Shown here piece by piece: positions 48,101 through 55,560 of a stretch of DNA of 64,000 bases. The DNA comes from Algibacter pacificus (GTDB lineage: Bacteria; Bacteroidota; Bacteroidia; Flavobacteriales; Flavobacteriaceae). The stretch lies in contig NZ_VOGY01000001.1 of NCBI RefSeq assembly GCF_008033385.1, positions 186,001 to 250,000 of the forward strand, read 5' to 3'. Positions within the stretch are counted from its first letter, which is position 1; every line of letters starts with the position of its first letter. The notes beneath the pieces were generated by a model, which was given only the letters and a program-made list of their open reading frames with translations, was not told the origin of the DNA and ran no database searches. A program made the translations under genes and the position numbers.

Positions 48101-48357
48101 CTGTGACTACCATTGCAGGTTTGGCGCCATTATTATTAGAAAAGAGTAGGCAAGCCCAATTTTTAAAACCTATGGCCATTTCAATTTCCTTCGGAATAGC
48201 TTATGCGACTATTTTAACTCTTTTAGTGTTACCATTATTTTTATCATTTAGTAATAGTATTAAAAAGAACGGAAAGTGGTTATTAACAGGAAATAAAGTA
48301 ACCAAAGAAGAAGTAGAACGTGCCATTAAGGAACAAAATGAAGCCTATGAAGATTAA
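45160..48357 (+). CDS. RND-family efflux pump permease (AcrB/MdtB type)
   Basis: The 1065-residue inner-membrane pump has the two-fold RND layout: a membrane helix, a large periplasmic loop, and helices 2-6 with GMIIVIGILVDDGIVIAEN carrying the proton-relay Asp residues. A second loop and helices 8-12 (LIGIMVNDGLVLIGKFN) follow. It exports drugs or other small molecules using the proton gradient. It is the middle gene of a three-gene operon with adaptor and outer-membrane channel; the substrate cannot be told from sequence. Confidence 0.93.
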   Translation: MRKLITYFIRYHVAVNIFIIAFVVFGIIGILSLKSSFFPLTESKIINVNVTYPGASPQEIEEGVVLKIEDNLKGLKGIDRVTSVSKENSGTITVEIEKGENIDFMLLEVKNAVDRVPSFPTGMEPLIVAKQEAIRETISFALSGKDIPMTTLKQLGRQVENDLRAIDGISQITVTGYPEEEIEIAVNETSLLAYNISFSDVSKAVSASNILVTGGNIKTDSEEYLIRANNRSYYGKELSNIIVKASGDGKVVRLRDVAVIRDRFSETPNATYFNGELAVNIAVTSTNNEDLISSADKVKDYIEGYNQSHNNVKLHVVRDLSITLNQRTQLLTENAIAGMILVLVFLSLFLNTRLAFWVAFGLPISFLGMFVFAGQFDVTINILSLFGMIIVIGILVDDGIVIAENIYQHYEKGKTPIQAAIDGTMEVLPPVVSAIITTLLAFSLFLFLDSRIGEFFSEVSVIVILTLVVSLVEALIILPAHLAHSKALHKETPDENPSRLKQFFSKMRGINRLGDRFMVFLRDKVYSPSLDFVLKYKTLSIGFFIALLILTFGSIGGGIIGVTIFPSVASDRISVELDMPNGTNVKITDSIISMIQEKSYIVNKELTEEYLKGTDKELFENTILSITSSSSASLQINMLPGEERPDAINASLVTNKLREAVGPVIGTERLIFGSGGNFGGSPVSVSLLSNNINELKAAKLELKAVLNTNPLLKDVEDNDPAGIKEIRLELKESAYLLGLDLQTVMSQVRSGFFGAQAQRFQRGQDEIKVWVRYDLSNRQSINNLDDMRIVTPTGERVTLKDIANYTIERGDVAINHLEGQREIQVSADLKDPSSSATDIIDDIRANVIPGIQSKYPTISASFEGQNREASKLSNSLKNAGIPILCLIYITIAFTFRSYSQPLLLLILVPFSLTAVAWGHWMLGFPVNVLSLLGIIALIGIMVNDGLVLIGKFNSNLKQGMPFDLALSDAGKSRFRAIFLTSVTTIAGLAPLLLEKSRQAQFLKPMAISISFGIAYATILTLLVLPLFLSFSNSIKKNGKWLLTGNKVTKEEVERAIKEQNEAYED

Positions 48358-49663
48358 ATTTGTTTTTTTTAGTATAATAGTAATGTCGCAAACAGTTGGT
48401 TTTGCGCAAGACATGATAACTCCAGAAAAGGCTGTTCGTTTGGCTTTAGAGAATAATCATGGTATTAAATTAGCAAATACCGATGTGGATATTGCTGAAA
48501 ATAATGCCGATATTTTAAATTCAGGATATCTGCCAACGGTATCAGGTAGTGCTGGTGCAAACTATAATTTAGATGATACAGAAGTAGGTTTTTCAGACGG
48601 AACCGATAGAATTTTAAATGGCGCAGAGAGTTCTAGTTATAATGCATCGGTGGGTTTAGATTACACGTTGTTTGATGGTTTAGGACGTTCCTATCAATAC
48701 AAACAAAATAAAGAAGCCAAACAACTTACCGAACTACAAGCTCGAGAAACTATTGAAAACACTATTGTACAGCTGTTTAGTATATATTATAATGTAGCGG
48801 AACTTATTGAAAATAAAGAAGCGGTTATGCAAACATTAACTATTTCTAAAGATAGATTAAAACGAGCTGAATATCAATTTGATTACGGGCAAAGCACAAA
48901 ATTGGCAAGTCTTAATGCCGAAGTTGATATTAATACAGACAGTATTAGTTTAATGAATACCGTTCAACAATTAAACAATGCCAAACGTGATTTAAATTTT
49001 GTTTTAGGAAATGCCATACCTCAAAATTTCACCATTGATACCAACGTAGATTTTAATACCCTTTATGATAAAAATGAACTTTTAGAAAAAGCCAAAACTA
49101 ATAATATTAGTGTTTTACAGGTAAATAAAAATATTGATATTAATACTTTAGGAATAAAAACGGAAACATCGGCTTATTTACCAACCGTTGGATTAACCGG
49201 AAGTTATGGCTGGAATAAAAATAATAATAACGGGGCTTCTTTCGCGGCGTATTCTATAAATACAGGAATTTCAGCAGGTTTAAATTTACGATGGAATTTG
49301 TTCGATGGCGGAAGTACTATAACAAGAGTTAGAAACGCTAAAATTAATTTAGAAGCGCAAAATATTCTTAAAGAACAACTTTTAGTTTCTGTAGTTCGTG
49401 ATTTTAATAATGCCTGGGATAATTATGAAAATAAGTTAGGTATTTATAAACTTCAAGAACATAACATTAAAACAGCTCAGAATAATTTTGATAGAACTCA
49501 GGAAAAATTCAAACTAGGTCAAGTAAATTCTATTGAGTTTAGACAAGCACAGCTTAATTTATTAAATGCAGAGTTAAGCCGAAATCAGGCAAAATACTTA
49601 GCTAAAATAGCCGAAATGGAAATGCTACAAATTTGTGGAGAACTTTTAAATGTTAGTTTTTAG
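48338..49663 (+). CDS. TolC-family outer-membrane efflux channel
   Basis: The 441-residue protein has a signal peptide (MKIKFVFFSIIVMSQTVGFA) after a short lead and the duplicated outer-membrane efflux protein fold with long helical hairpins (RAEYQFDYGQSTKLASLNAEVD and the related FKLGQVNSIEFRQAQLNLLNAE). It is the outer-membrane exit of the RND pump. ATG 48338 or ATG 48347 could be the start. Both overlap the end of the pump gene, so translation is coupled. Confidence 0.9.
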   Translation: MKPMKIKFVFFSIIVMSQTVGFAQDMITPEKAVRLALENNHGIKLANTDVDIAENNADILNSGYLPTVSGSAGANYNLDDTEVGFSDGTDRILNGAESSSYNASVGLDYTLFDGLGRSYQYKQNKEAKQLTELQARETIENTIVQLFSIYYNVAELIENKEAVMQTLTISKDRLKRAEYQFDYGQSTKLASLNAEVDINTDSISLMNTVQQLNNAKRDLNFVLGNAIPQNFTIDTNVDFNTLYDKNELLEKAKTNNISVLQVNKNIDINTLGIKTETSAYLPTVGLTGSYGWNKNNNNGASFAAYSINTGISAGLNLRWNLFDGGSTITRVRNAKINLEAQNILKEQLLVSVVRDFNNAWDNYENKLGIYKLQEHNIKTAQNNFDRTQEKFKLGQVNSIEFRQAQLNLLNAELSRNQAKYLAKIAEMEMLQICGELLNVSF

Positions 49664-49833
49664 TACTATTTATAGCAATAAGGTTTAATTAGTATTGGGG
49701 TTTTCTGTTGAAATTGATGAATTCGGGAATTCAGATTTGTTTTTGTGGACAGGGAACAGTCAGGTTCTAAGAGCATTAGTAATTAGTTTGATTTATTCCT
49801 TAAAAAAAAGCTGTAAAATCTATAAAAAGATTG
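49664..49833. other. Intergenic stretch before the tRNA promoter
   Basis: No reading frame or RNA gene is seen. One small palindromic spot (GAATTC-GG-GAATTC) occurs near 49720. No terminator follows the TolC-like gene. Confidence 0.5.
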
Positions 49834-49841
49834 TATATTTG
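49834..49841 (+). promoter_or_regulatory. -7 box of the tRNA-fMet promoter
   Basis: TATATTTG matches TAnnTTTG, with a CTG in place of the -33 TTG about 20 bases upstream. It implies a transcript starting near 49848, about 88 bases before the mature tRNA. Confidence 0.6.
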
Positions 49842-49882
49842 CACTCGAAATAATTGGGTCGGCATTATGAACCGAAAGCCTG

Positions 49883-49901
49883 TGCTCAACTTGATTGAGC
49901 A
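49883..49901 (+). other. Hairpin in the 5' leader of the tRNA-fMet transcript
   Basis: TGCTCAA and TTGAGCA form a perfect 7-bp stem around the loop CTTGA, within the leader between the promoter and the tRNA. It may be a processing signal. No ncRNA family is recognised. Confidence 0.45.
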
Positions 49902-49935
49902 TCACTAAGCTAAGTCCATTATTTCAAGATTACAT

Positions 49936-50008
<73 letters not shown>

Positions 50009-50033
50009 CTAAGCTTAAAGTTAATAAAACTAA

Positions 50034-50061
50034 CGGATTGTGTCTCACAATCCGTTTTTTT
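50034..50061 (+). terminator. Intrinsic terminator of the tRNA-fMet transcript
   Basis: CGGATTGTG / CACAATCCG is a perfect 9-bp stem with loop TCT and seven T's. It ends tRNA transcription just inside the element and rules out integrase starts upstream of about 50062. Confidence 0.92.
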
Positions 50062-50091
50062 ATGTCTTCTATTTTCTTACTTTTACAAAAA

Positions 50092-50111
50092 GTACACGAA
50101 AACGTACACGA
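50092..50111 (+). repeat. Direct repeat GTACACGA x2 before the integrase
   Basis: Two exact copies of GTACACGA start 12 bases apart (50092 and 50104), between the terminator and the integrase start at 50119. The spacing and position suit integrase arm sites or an autoregulatory site. Confidence 0.55.
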
Positions 50112-50118
50112 TTTTCCT

Positions 50119-51426
50119 ATGAAGGTAAACTTTTCAGATCCTAAAATTTATACAGGAGGCGTTGACATTAGATCTTGGTCAAAGCTTACTAAAAAAGAGA
50201 AAAAATCAGCTCTAGCTAAACCATGGTACGTATACTACTCTTTTCGTAATCCAAAAACAAATAGATTAGAACGCCAAACCAATATTAAGGGAGGTGTAAA
50301 TAAATATACTGATAAACGATCGCGACATCATATTTTAAAAATGATGGTAAAAAGTTTGTCTATTGTTTTGGAAGAAGGTTTTAATCCTTATCAAGATAAT
50401 AGCGAGTTAACTGATTATTTAAAGAGAAGATTAGAAGGCAAGCAAGAGTCTACTAATAAAAAGCCTAATGAAGTTCATGCTCCTGTATTAAGTATTGAGC
50501 CTACTGTTGTACCAATTCAAGAGTCGTCAATAAGTATTGGTGAAGCTTTTGAGCTTGCTTTAAGTCTCAAAAGTAAAGTTCTGAACCCTAACTCATTTGT
50601 TAAGTTTAGAAGTCGTATCACGAGATTTAAAAAATGGTTAGACTTAAACGACATAAAGGGAGGAAAGTCCATGACGTTAATCAATAAAAAAACGGTAATA
50701 CAATATTTGAATGATGTATTACTAAATTCTAGCCCTAGAAATAGAAATAATACGCGTACAGATTTAGCGTCTTTTTATCAAATTTTGGAAGATAATGAAG
50801 TGATACAAGAAAACTTTGTTAAAAAAATTAATGTTTTAAAAGCAAAACCAGAAAGAAATAAGACTTATACTCCTAAACAGCAAGCAGATATTTTTAGGTA
50901 CATGAAAGAGGAAGATCCTTTGTTGCTTTTGTTTGTTAAATTTGTGTGTTACAATTTTTTGCGCCCAATAGAAGTCTGTAGACTTAAAATTGGTGATATT
51001 GATTTAGTTGATAAGAAGCTATACGTGAAAGCTAAAAATCAACCTGTAAAAATTAAAATAATCCCCAATATATTAATTAAAGAAATACCCGACTTGTCCA
51101 GTTTTAGTAAAGATGATTTTCTTTTTACAGATACTCAAATAGGTGGAGCTTGGGAGACAACAGAAACCAATAAAAGGGATTTTTATACAAAAAAATATAA
51201 AAAGGTTAAAGATCACTTTGGTTTGGGGGTAAATTATGGGTTATATAGCTTTAGACATACTTTTATAACTAAACTATATAGAGAAATGGCTAAGACAGCC
51301 TCTCCTTTTGAAGTAAAAAGTAAATTGCAATTAATAACTGGTCACTCTACAATGAAAGCGCTTGAACAATATCTTCGAGATATTGATGCAGCACTTCCTA
51401 ATGACTATTCAAAACTCTTAAATTAA
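50119..51426 (+). CDS. Tyrosine recombinase/integrase
   Basis: The 435-residue phage-type integrase has an N-terminal arm-binding region (MKVNFSDPKIYTGGVDI), a core-binding SAM-like domain (about 135-235) and a catalytic domain. The visible catalytic residues are Arg in NFLRPIEVCRL, the YSFRHTF box with Tyr in place of the usual first His, GHST, and nucleophile Tyr418 in LEQYLRDID. It should catalyse integration and excision at tRNA-fMet. I choose ATG 50119; ATG 50062 is possible but would translate the repeat region. The next gene begins directly after the stop. Confidence 0.9.
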   Translation: MKVNFSDPKIYTGGVDIRSWSKLTKKEKKSALAKPWYVYYSFRNPKTNRLERQTNIKGGVNKYTDKRSRHHILKMMVKSLSIVLEEGFNPYQDNSELTDYLKRRLEGKQESTNKKPNEVHAPVLSIEPTVVPIQESSISIGEAFELALSLKSKVLNPNSFVKFRSRITRFKKWLDLNDIKGGKSMTLINKKTVIQYLNDVLLNSSPRNRNNTRTDLASFYQILEDNEVIQENFVKKINVLKAKPERNKTYTPKQQADIFRYMKEEDPLLLLFVKFVCYNFLRPIEVCRLKIGDIDLVDKKLYVKAKNQPVKIKIIPNILIKEIPDLSSFSKDDFLFTDTQIGGAWETTETNKRDFYTKKYKKVKDHFGLGVNYGLYSFRHTFITKLYREMAKTASPFEVKSKLQLITGHSTMKALEQYLRDIDAALPNDYSKLLN

Positions 51427-52401
51427 ATGGACTCCAAATATTTTGGGATTATTACGGACGCAGATTTTATTAATAAAGAAGCCATTGATCAAGATAGCTA
51501 TTTGGTTGAAAAAAATCTTTTTAGAATGAAAAAGGTGTTAAAATTATCAGCAAAACTTGATGGTTTAAACATAGGTCAAATAGCGGCGAGAGGATGTATG
51601 CAGAATATGGTTGATGAATGTAAACCTGCTGAAGAATTACTTAAAGATATATACCTCTTTCTTACCGCTGTCTATAAAAGTGTTATTAATGGGGTGTCAT
51701 ACAGTTTTTTTAGTGATTTTGATAAATTGACTTATGGAAGGCAGAAGGAAGATGCTTGCCAATATGCTGCAGATCGGTTTAGAAACATATTTGAATCAAT
51801 ATGTCCTATGCAATATCAAATTTTAAAAAAGGATCTTAATGGGGTAGTTCGACTAGGAAGTGTTTTTAAGTCTTTAAAAAATCGGCAAGATATGGCTGTT
51901 TTTGATTTAGAAAAAGAGCGTAATTTAGTTATTCAATTCTTGACGGGTAATAGATCTTATTTCAATCGAGAATTATTTGAAACTAACAACACTGTTGTGG
52001 ATATTGTTAACTTCGAAGGTCATTTAATTACTTTATTGACTCTAAATAATGAATATAAATTTGAAAAGGAAAACTGTTTTTCTCCTAAATCAGGAGTAGA
52101 TTTGCTCTATGAAGCATTTGAAGGTAAAATGGAAATAGATGTTCTTCGGTTTATAGATGTTTGTATTAATGAAATTAGAGATAAGCATTATTCTTATTTG
52201 GTAGCCTTATTTTTTAGTCTAAAGAATCTTCATAAAATTCATGTTATTGAAAAAGTTTTTCGGGAAGAAATCGTAAAACATTATAAAATCAAAAAATTGG
52301 GGGATTTAAAAGTATCTGATTTGAGCAATCAGGAATATAAAAAAAGACTGGATTTTTATACAAAAAAATGGGAGGAATTTTCAAAATCAGAAGGGGTGTA
52401 A
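51427..52401 (+). CDS. Element-borne protein of unknown function
   Basis: The 324-residue soluble protein starts at the base after the integrase stop, so it is cotranscribed and probably translationally coupled. It is mostly helical, with no membrane segment and no catalytic motif that I recognise. Several helical blocks contain Lys/Asp/Glu-rich stretches (KAYFKK-type pattern absent; KKLGDLKVSDLSNQEYKKRL near the end). Its tight coupling to the integrase suggests an accessory recombination or maintenance role, but this is only context. Confidence 0.6.
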   Translation: MDSKYFGIITDADFINKEAIDQDSYLVEKNLFRMKKVLKLSAKLDGLNIGQIAARGCMQNMVDECKPAEELLKDIYLFLTAVYKSVINGVSYSFFSDFDKLTYGRQKEDACQYAADRFRNIFESICPMQYQILKKDLNGVVRLGSVFKSLKNRQDMAVFDLEKERNLVIQFLTGNRSYFNRELFETNNTVVDIVNFEGHLITLLTLNNEYKFEKENCFSPKSGVDLLYEAFEGKMEIDVLRFIDVCINEIRDKHYSYLVALFFSLKNLHKIHVIEKVFREEIVKHYKIKKLGDLKVSDLSNQEYKKRLDFYTKKWEEFSKSEGV

Positions 52402-52407
52402 GTATTA

Positions 52408-52454
52408 TTACCCTAATCTTTAGGTTTTTACCCTGAATTACCCTGAATTACCCT
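52408..52454 (+). repeat. Phased TTACCCT iterons
   Basis: Four exact TTACCCT heptamers start at 52408, 52428, 52438 and 52448, with spacings of 20, 10 and 10 bases. They therefore lie on one face of the helix. The last three form a 10-bp tandem repeat (CCCTGAATTA). They lie in the AT-rich gap before the replication-like genes, as expected for an initiator-binding origin or an operator. Confidence 0.65.
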
Positions 52455-52517
52455 TTTTAATTACTTGATACAGAGTCATAATAGGTTTTAATTGTAAAAA
52501 ATTAAAAATCTATTATA

Positions 52518-52775
52518 ATGATGTATTTAAATTTAAGTTTTAAAAAATTAAATCGTGTTATCTGTTCATCAGATAACTTAATACGATTATCTACAAAAGA
52601 AGAGGCGCTTAAAGCGAATTACAAGAATACCTCTAAGAAAAAATTTCAGAAAGAACTTATCTCTTTACTAGAGTCTTTTGAAATTACCAACATTATAGAG
52701 TATCCATTTTCTAAGTTTAGAAACAGCGTTAGGTTTAAAAAATCTGATGATGCTAATTATTCACTTAAAAGCTAA
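52518..52775 (+). CDS. Small basic protein of unknown function
   Basis: The 85-residue, Lys-rich product is encoded just after the iterons and 5 bases before the ribbon-helix-helix gene. It might be a DNA-binding accessory, judging from its charge and place. No family is recognised. Confidence 0.55.
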   Translation: MMYLNLSFKKLNRVICSSDNLIRLSTKEEALKANYKNTSKKKFQKELISLLESFEITNIIEYPFSKFRNSVRFKKSDDANYSLKS

Positions 52776-52780
52776 AAATT

Positions 52781-53293
52781 ATGGATGCAAAAATAAATAT
52801 TAGAATCGATGAAGCTGTAAAACATCAGCTTGAAGAATTAGCTACTCTAAAACACATGAGTTTATCTGTGTATTTAAGACATTTACTTACTAATCATGTT
52901 AGTGATGATAGTTTTGAAGTTGACTATCTTAATTTGCCAAAATCGATAGATGTAGGTCCAACTGAAGATACTTTAGAGAAGATATATGAGCAGTCATTTG
53001 ATTTTACGTATCTACTCACATGGCTTTTTAGCAAGTATATGCAGCCAGTTGAAACTAATAGTAGTCATGTTATTAGGAAATTAAAATATAAAGTCGAACT
53101 CGTTATTTCGGAAAGTTCGTTTTCTCAAGAATTAAAGCTTGAGTTCTTAAAAGTCTTAAGTGATATTAATAGATTTCTAGTTGAGCCTAGTTATGAAAAC
53201 AAACATTTCCTTTTTTCTATTCCTAATAACCATTTGTCATTTGATTACAACAGATTGATGAATGAAATATGGTCTGTTAAATGTTATGGCTAA
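52781..53293 (+). CDS. Ribbon-helix-helix DNA-binding protein
   Basis: The first ~45 of 170 residues form a ribbon-helix-helix motif: the beta strand INIRIDEAVKHQLEELATLKHM is followed by SLSVYLRHLLTNH. The rest is helical and unassigned. Such proteins act as plasmid partition factors, relaxosome accessories or repressors. The gene overlaps the ATPase start by 8 bases, so the two are co-translated. The iterons 330 bases upstream are candidate binding sites. Confidence 0.7.
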   Translation: MDAKINIRIDEAVKHQLEELATLKHMSLSVYLRHLLTNHVSDDSFEVDYLNLPKSIDVGPTEDTLEKIYEQSFDFTYLLTWLFSKYMQPVETNSSHVIRKLKYKVELVISESSFSQELKLEFLKVLSDINRFLVEPSYENKHFLFSIPNNHLSFDYNRLMNEIWSVKCYG

Positions 53294-54332
53294 AAAAAAT
53301 AAACAGAAGTTCTGTGATGAAATTAAAAAGGAAATCCAGAACCGAGAAGTGATATTGAACAATAAAAAAGCAGAAAGCGGGTGTCTTATTGTTAAAACTG
53401 CTAATCAGTGGATTGATGAAGCCAAAAATCGTCCTATTCCAAATATGCTTTTTAGTCAGTTTTGGCATGAAAACGAACTCTGTATTCTATATGCAGATAC
53501 TAATATCGGTAAGTCTATTTTGGCAGTGCAAATAGCCGATAGCTTAAGTCGAGGGGTGGCAATTCCAGGGTTTATTAATGAATGTCCTCCTAAAATAGTA
53601 TTGTATTTAGATTTTGAGCTTTCAGATAAACAGTTTGAGAACCGATATTCAGATAACTACCAAAATCATTATTATTTTGAAACTAAGTTTTTAAGGGCAG
53701 AGATAAATGCTGAGGCAGATATTCCAAAAGAATACCATGGTATTGAAGATTTTTTGACTAAATCCCTTGAAAGTAAAATTCTTGAAAATAAGGCAGATGT
53801 AGTTATCATTGATAATTTAACCTTTTTGAAAAGCGATAACGAGCGAGCAAAAGATGCTTTAGTACTCATGAAGCTTTTAAAACAACTTACTAAGAAGAGT
53901 AATGTGTCAATATTAGTATTGGCACATACACCTAAACGTGATGCCTCAAAACCAATAACTAAAAATGATTTAGCAGGGAGTAAAATGTTAATGAATTTTT
54001 GTGATAGCTCTTTTGCTATTGGAGGAAGTGCTTTGAGTCCCTCGTTAAGGTACTTATTGCAGGTAAAACAGAGAAATACAGAGCACGTGTTTCACAATGA
54101 AAATGTGATTGTTTGTGAGTTAAAAAAGGAGTATAACTTTTTGTCTTTCGGTTTTGTTGAGTATGGATCAGAAAAAGAGCATTTAAAGCAGTCTGTTTAT
54201 AATGATGTATCAGAACGTGATGAGTTAATGAAAGATTTAATTAGTCAAGGTATGTCCAACGTTAAAATTGGAGAAGAGCTTGGGCTGTCTGAAGGAGCTA
54301 TTAGAAAACGTAAAAAAGCCTTAGGTCTGTAA
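53286..54332 (+). CDS. RepA/RecA-like AAA ATPase with C-terminal helix-turn-helix
   Basis: The 348-residue RecA-fold ATPase has Walker A ADTNIGKS (70-77), Walker B VVIIDN with Asp176, and the LAHTPKRD sensor region. These match the RSF1010-RepA-type helicase/AAA_25 family found in plasmids and satellites. The C-terminus has a resolvase-like helix-turn-helix (GMSNVKIGEELGLSEGAIRKRKKAL). I start at ATG 53286, giving an 8-base overlap with the upstream gene, rather than further upstream. It is probably the replicative helicase or a copy-number ATPase of the element. Confidence 0.82.
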   Translation: MAKKNKQKFCDEIKKEIQNREVILNNKKAESGCLIVKTANQWIDEAKNRPIPNMLFSQFWHENELCILYADTNIGKSILAVQIADSLSRGVAIPGFINECPPKIVLYLDFELSDKQFENRYSDNYQNHYYFETKFLRAEINAEADIPKEYHGIEDFLTKSLESKILENKADVVIIDNLTFLKSDNERAKDALVLMKLLKQLTKKSNVSILVLAHTPKRDASKPITKNDLAGSKMLMNFCDSSFAIGGSALSPSLRYLLQVKQRNTEHVFHNENVIVCELKKEYNFLSFGFVEYGSEKEHLKQSVYNDVSERDELMKDLISQGMSNVKIGEELGLSEGAIRKRKKALGL

Positions 54333-54335
54333 TCC

Positions 54336-54533
54336 ATGAATGCCAACGATGTATATAATATAGCAAGTGCGCTTCCTAAAGAGGAGTTAGCAAGGCTATG
54401 TAATATGCTCGAAATTAAAACACAACCTAAAAAAAGTATAAAAAGAAAAGGAAAGCCATTACCAAATTTTACGGAGGAAGATGGTATTAGATATTTATTA
54501 GATCATCATTTTAATAAAATAAAAACTCCTTAA
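54336..54533 (+). CDS. Small protein of unknown function
   Basis: This 65-residue protein starts 3 bases after the ATPase stop. It has an N-terminal helical half (ASALPKEELARLCNMLEI), a basic linker (KKSIKRKGKPLP) and a helical end (TEEDGIRYLLDHHF). No family is recognised. Tight packing suggests that it serves the same replication module. Confidence 0.6.
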   Translation: MNANDVYNIASALPKEELARLCNMLEIKTQPKKSIKRKGKPLPNFTEEDGIRYLLDHHFNKIKTP

Positions 54534-54534
54534 A

Positions 54535-54580
54535 CGTACCTCGTACCATTCGTACTTAATTAGAGGTACGAGTGGTACGA
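54535..54580. repeat. Inverted TCGTACC/GGTACGA repeat cluster
   Basis: TCGTACCATTCGTAC (54541-54555) and GTACGAGTGGTACGA (54566-54580) form an inverted repeat with two mismatched positions over 15 and a 10-base spacer. The right arm contains GGTACGA twice, and the left has a further CGTACC at 54535. The cluster fills the gap before the primase-like gene, as expected for an operator or a second origin-type site. Confidence 0.65.
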
Positions 54581-54596
54581 ACCATAATTTTTCAAA

Positions 54597-55472
54597 ATGA
54601 ATTATAAATACACTTTAGATAAAAGCAGTAAAAAACACAAATGTCCATTTTGCGGCAAGAAAACTTTTGTACGGTATATAAATGTGGAAACTAATACTTA
54701 CCTAAATAAGGATATAAGTAGGTGTGATAGAGAAAGTAAATGTCAATACCATAAGTCACCAAAAGGAAATCAGCCTTTAGTTAATTGTAATACGCATGTT
54801 GTACAGCAATTACCATCGTCTCACAACGAATCGGTTTTAGGCGCTTATGGTAGAAACTATACTAATAATAATTTTATAAGTTATTTATTAAAGTATTTTG
54901 CACCCGTAGATGTAAAACATGCCATAAAAAAATATTTTATAGGTACGAGTAATCATTGGAGTGGAGCTACAATATTTTGGCAAGTGGATGAACAAATGAA
55001 TATTTGTGCAGGTAAAGTCATGTTGTATGACAATATTACTGGTAAAAGAGTTAAAAAACCATATCCACACATCAATTGGATGCATAAGGTATTACAAGTA
55101 AAAGGCTTTGTATTGCAGCAATGTCTGTTTGGATTACATAATTTATGCGATTACGATAATAGTTATACAATTTGTATTGTAGAGTCCGAGAAAACAGCTA
55201 TAATTATGAGTGTATTGTTTCCTCATTGTCTATGGCTAGCTACAGGATCTAAAGCTAATCTAAAAGAAAAACTATTAAGACCATTAAAAGAATATAATAT
55301 TATTGTATTTCCTGATAAAACGGAGTTTGATGATTGGAATAAAAAAGTACAGGTGTTAGAAAAAGATGATTTTATCATAAGTTGTAGTGATTTTCTAGAA
55401 GACAAGAATCTTGAAGAAGGTGGTGATTTGGTGGATATGTTTCAGAAAATGGAGTCTGTAAGAAACATTTAA
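54597..55472 (+). CDS. Zinc-finger/Toprim primase-like protein
   Basis: The 291-residue protein has an N-terminal zinc finger (Cys16, Cys19, then Cys43 and Cys49: CPFCGKKTF and RCDRESKCQ), a middle domain, and a Toprim-like segment with the acidic glutamate in CIVESEKTA and the acidic pair in VFPDKTEFDDW. This is the DnaG-like layout of Bacteroidota plasmid and satellite primases (related to DUF6371 proteins). It likely primes replication of the element with the RepA-like ATPase. Polymerase activity is not certain from sequence. An 88-base gap separates it from hsdR. Confidence 0.75.
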   Translation: MNYKYTLDKSSKKHKCPFCGKKTFVRYINVETNTYLNKDISRCDRESKCQYHKSPKGNQPLVNCNTHVVQQLPSSHNESVLGAYGRNYTNNNFISYLLKYFAPVDVKHAIKKYFIGTSNHWSGATIFWQVDEQMNICAGKVMLYDNITGKRVKKPYPHINWMHKVLQVKGFVLQQCLFGLHNLCDYDNSYTICIVESEKTAIIMSVLFPHCLWLATGSKANLKEKLLRPLKEYNIIVFPDKTEFDDWNKKVQVLEKDDFIISCSDFLEDKNLEEGGDLVDMFQKMESVRNI

Positions 55473-55560
55473 ATATAATTACGTAAAACCGTAAGCTTAA
55501 ATTGAAAAAGATTCATATTTTAGACTTCCCTAAGAATTATATGACATTTTTTTTAAGTAA

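Noticed and set aside
50038-50061. Integrase start within the tRNA terminator
   Set aside because: The bases form the terminator stem and T-run; ATG 50119 (or 50062) is the credible start.
54535-54580. CRISPR-like array from the GTACC repeats
   Set aside because: Repeats are 5-7 bases without spacer periodicity, and no Cas genes are present. No CRISPR array was found anywhere in the window.
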